The position numbers were made by a program, and so were the translations under genes. From Polymorphobacter multimanifer (GTDB lineage: Bacteria; Pseudomonadota; Alphaproteobacteria; Sphingomonadales; Sphingomonadaceae): a DNA stretch of 64,000 nucleotides. Under the pieces are notes generated by a model that did no database searches, was not told the origin of the DNA, and saw only the letters and a program-made list of their open reading frames with translations. Below are positions 61,594-64,000 of the stretch, one piece after another. The stretch spans positions 62,001-126,000 of the forward strand of contig NZ_JACIIV010000003.1 in the NCBI RefSeq assembly GCF_014205635.1. The letters run 5' to 3'. Numbering within the stretch: the stretch's first letter is position 1; each line of letters begins with the position of its first letter.

Positions 61594-62478
61594 GTGGCAA
61601 AGGGGCGCGCAATTGCAGCGATAATGCTGCTGTCACTGCCGATGGCAGCGCCAGCACTGAACCAGGCGACTGTCGAGCAGCGCTGGGTCGATGTCGCGCC
61701 ACTGCGGTATGTCCTGCCATCAACCGGGACCTTTCACAGCATCGCGGCACAGGGGTTGATCGACCCCGGCGCGGCGCACCGTCTTGCCATGGCGAACGAC
61801 ATGCCGTTGGGCGCCAGGCTGCAGCGGGGCATGGTTGTCAGCGTCCCCGCGGCGCTGCTGCGGCATCAGGCGCTGCGTGCGCAGGTGATCGGTTTTGCCG
61901 GACAGGCGCGGCTGGGAAATGGCACGCCGCTCGTCCTCGGGATGATGCTGGCGGAAGGCGACATCGTCGAGACCGGCCCGAACAGCCATGTGCGCATCGA
62001 AATCGAGGGTGGCCGGCGGCTTTTGCTGCCGTCGCAATCAAGGGCAAGGATCGACGCGCTGCACCGGGTGGTGCTGACCGGCCAGATCAACCAGCGGCTC
62101 ACGCTGCTCGAGCAGCAGGACCGGGTCGATGACCCGGCGGGCTGGCGCGGGATGACCTTCGCAGGCTGGGATGACGCGAACTCGCCCGCTGTCGATGCGC
62201 CGGTGGCGGTGGCCTCGTCGCTCGCCGGCGATACCGCCGAGATGGTTGCCAGCGTGACCGGGACGGTGCTTCGCACGATCAAGGCCAGCCACCAGCCGGT
62301 CCGGCAACAGGCCGGCTTTCTGGCCACGCGATCGATCGCGACAGCCGCTGTGCCGGCAGACGCTGCGCTTGCGGCACCGGCGAACGAGCCGGCGGTGGAG
62401 GCGTCTCCGGCACCGTCATCGGGTGACGGCATGCCGCTGATCGAGACCGAAACCCTGACAGCGACCTGGTCTGAATGA
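61594..62478 (+). CDS. FecR-domain secreted protein
   Basis: 294 residues. A signal peptide (AIAAIMLLSLPMAAPAL) is followed by a variable region and a FecR-type beta domain around residues 115-170: FAGQARLGNGTPLVLGMMLAEGDIVETGPNSHVRIE is the typical pattern. The rest is Ala-rich. In other bacteria such proteins sit beside sensor or cyclase genes with CHASE2 domains, as here. The start is uncertain: GTG at 61594 follows GGGGAACCA; a TTG at 61567 would add nine residues. Confidence 0.72.
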   Translation: MAKGRAIAAIMLLSLPMAAPALNQATVEQRWVDVAPLRYVLPSTGTFHSIAAQGLIDPGAAHRLAMANDMPLGARLQRGMVVSVPAALLRHQALRAQVIGFAGQARLGNGTPLVLGMMLAEGDIVETGPNSHVRIEIEGGRRLLLPSQSRARIDALHRVVLTGQINQRLTLLEQQDRVDDPAGWRGMTFAGWDDANSPAVDAPVAVASSLAGDTAEMVASVTGTVLRTIKASHQPVRQQAGFLATRSIATAAVPADAALAAPANEPAVEASPAPSSGDGMPLIETETLTATWSE

Positions 62479-62584
62479 ACTGCCTCGCCGTAGCCGAACA
62501 GCGCCGTGGCTGGCAACGCGGCCACGCTCCGGGTCGCCGATGATCACAAATCTGGGGCGTGGTGGACCGGGAGGCGATGGGCCA

Positions 62585-64000
62585 ATGCATTTGCGAAGTC
62601 CGCTTGCCCAGATCGGTCCACTGTTGCGCGAGTGGCTGCTTGTGCTGACGCTGATGAGCTTCGCGGTGCTGGCGTTCGACAACAGCCGCGCACTGACGAG
62701 GCTCGACCAGGCCATCTACGATGCCACGCTGCAGATCATCTCGGTTCCATCGTCGCAGGATGTGCTGATCGTCGGCATCGATGATGCCAGCCTGGCCGAG
62801 CTTGGGCCCTGGCCCTGGCCTGCATCGCGGCACGGCGCCGCGATCGATGCCCTGGCCAAGGCAGGGCCCCGCGCGATCGGCTATGAGGTGATGTTCGACG
62901 GCAAGGTCGCCAGCGACGTGGTGTCGGCTGCCGTGCTGCGCGCACGGGCGGTGGGGGTTCCGGTTGCCATGCCGGTGCGTATTCGCGTGCCGGGCACCAA
63001 TGGCCGCGGCCATGATGCCGAGCTGCCGCCCGAAGGGGCGCTGGCCGGGCACAGCACGGTGCGCCAGGATATCGATGGAGTCGTGCGGCGGCTCGATCTG
63101 GCTCTGGATGGGGACCAGCGCTGGCCGCATATCTCCGCACTTGTCGCGGGCCCCATGGGCGATGCCGCGATTGCCGGGTTGCCGCCGCATGACGCCACCA
63201 ACGGCCGGCTCGAGCGGCGGGGCGAGCGGATGCTCGGCTTCCGCGGCCCGGCCGGCAGCTTCCAGGCGGTGCCGATCTCGGCCGTGCTTGCCGGCGAAGT
63301 GCCCGAGGAGTTCATCAAGGGCAGGGTCATCCTTGTCGGCGTGACGGCGGCAGGGCTCGGCGCGCAATTCTCGACGGCGGTGTCGGGACGCGGCGGGCCG
63401 ATGTCCGGCGTCGAGATCGACGCCACGCTGGCAGCGGACCTGATCGAGGGCCGGGTGATCCAGGCGACGGGCCCGGGCCGATCGCTGGCGCTGGCGCTGG
63501 TGCTGCTGTGGCTGGTGATGGTCGGCATGCTCATCCTGCGGCCGGGCGTGGCCGGGTTGTTCGGCTTCGGGCTGATGGTGCTGTTGCTGCTGCTCGCTGC
63601 CGCCGGGCTGGTGCTGACCGGGCGCTGGGCCGAGCCGGCCGCCGCGGCGGTGGCGCTGCTGGCGGCGCCACCGGTCTGGGCGTGGCGGCGGCTCGTGGTG
63701 GTGAACGACTGGATGACGCGCGAGCTCAACACGCTCGGCGATTTCGGGCTTCCGCATCGGCGGCGTTTCATTGCGTCCGACCCCGTGACGCGCACGACGG
63801 AAATGCTGGCGGCGACGATCGACCGGGTGGAAGAGCTGCGCCGGCTTGCCGATGCAGCCTTGCGCGGCCTGCCCGATGCCACCGTGCTGGTGAGCGAGGG
63901 CGGCGCCATCGTGGCTGCCAATGCAGCGGCCGAGGAGCTGTTCGGGCCGGAGCTGCACGGCGGCGCCGTTGATGCGGCCTTTGCCGACAATGACCTCCCG
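62585..64000 (+). CDS. CHASE2-domain sensor protein, cut by the window edge
   Basis: 472 residues seen, no stop. An N-terminal hydrophobic segment (LLVLTLMSFAVLAF) leads into a CHASE2 extracytoplasmic domain (DNSRALTRLDQAIYDATLQI, VLIVGIDDASLAELGPWPWPASRH, GRVILVGVTAAGL, RGGPMSGVEIDATLAADLIEGRVI). Three closely spaced helices follow (residues about 300-370), then a linker and the start of a PAS domain (LRGLPDATVLVSEGGAIVAANAAAEELFG). A histidine kinase end is expected beyond the window. GGGAGG lies about ten bases before the ATG. Confidence 0.85.
   Translation, partial: MHLRSPLAQIGPLLREWLLVLTLMSFAVLAFDNSRALTRLDQAIYDATLQIISVPSSQDVLIVGIDDASLAELGPWPWPASRHGAAIDALAKAGPRAIGYEVMFDGKVASDVVSAAVLRARAVGVPVAMPVRIRVPGTNGRGHDAELPPEGALAGHSTVRQDIDGVVRRLDLALDGDQRWPHISALVAGPMGDAAIAGLPPHDATNGRLERRGERMLGFRGPAGSFQAVPISAVLAGEVPEEFIKGRVILVGVTAAGLGAQFSTAVSGRGGPMSGVEIDATLAADLIEGRVIQATGPGRSLALALVLLWLVMVGMLILRPGVAGLFGFGLMVLLLLLAAAGLVLTGRWAEPAAAAVALLAAPPVWAWRRLVVVNDWMTRELNTLGDFGLPHRRRFIASDPVTRTTEMLAATIDRVEELRRLADAALRGLPDATVLVSEGGAIVAANAAAEELFGPELHGGAVDAAFADNDLP

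Overview
The window is chromosomal DNA of a high-GC alphaproteobacterium, most likely a sphingomonad (order Sphingomonadales). The evidence is the CtrA/SciP cell-cycle regulators, an FlbD-type flagellar activator, class A RNase P RNA, several families common in sphingomonads (DUF6522, DUF6152, DUF6644) and dense, often overlapping operons. I see no phage, insertion sequence, CRISPR array or plasmid module. Codon use looks uniform, so this reads as core genome with a few accessory patches.

Layout. (1) 16-7986, minus: one flagellar operon, flbD-fliE-fliF-fliG-fliH-fliI-fliJ-fliK, behind a very good sigma-54 promoter at 7998-8014. (2) 8132-10568: mnmA, then the cell-cycle regulators sciP and ctrA. 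(3) 10672-16267: DjlA-like cochaperone, EamA transporter, amidase and DUF389 protein in an overlapping plus-strand run, facing a minus-strand run of an NMT1-like protein, DUF6522 and a 2OG-Fe(II) oxygenase. (4) 16320-24129: rnpB, a Sel1-repeat protein, recG, sdhE, mfd, DUF6152 and DUF6644. (5) 24120-28026: EAL phosphodiesterase, moaA, nadK, tRNA-Asn. (6) 28216-34522: YeiH-type exporter, cytochrome c, flavin amine oxidase, Gly-rich DUF6600 lipoprotein, periplasmic DsrE protein and a diheme TsdA-like cytochrome, which together suggest redox or sulfur chemistry in the envelope. (7) 34627-38925: circularly permuted ATP-grasp, alpha-E, transglutaminase-like and Anbu protease genes, the known but little-characterised Anbu peptide-ligase/protease system. 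(8) 39058-48913: MFS transporter, SDR, sterol desaturase-like protein, SIMPL protein, GlsB-like protein, RND efflux pair, DUF445. (9) 49047-58137: leuD, then a leuB-DUF502-symporter-asd operon; divergent polA and a PhyH-type dioxygenase. (10) 58141-64000: flippase and flavin reductase, a sulfite-oxidase-fold protein, then a response regulator, FecR-domain protein and CHASE2 sensor cut by the window edge.

The strongest sequence signals not explained by genes are: a family of three intergenic elements (28034-28147, 38932-39042, and inverted 36140-36235) that keep a hairpin architecture while their stem sequences change in a compensatory way; a face-to-face pair of terminator-like elements at 48914-49041; and a sigma-54 promoter placed so close to the flbD start codon that the transcript would be almost leaderless.
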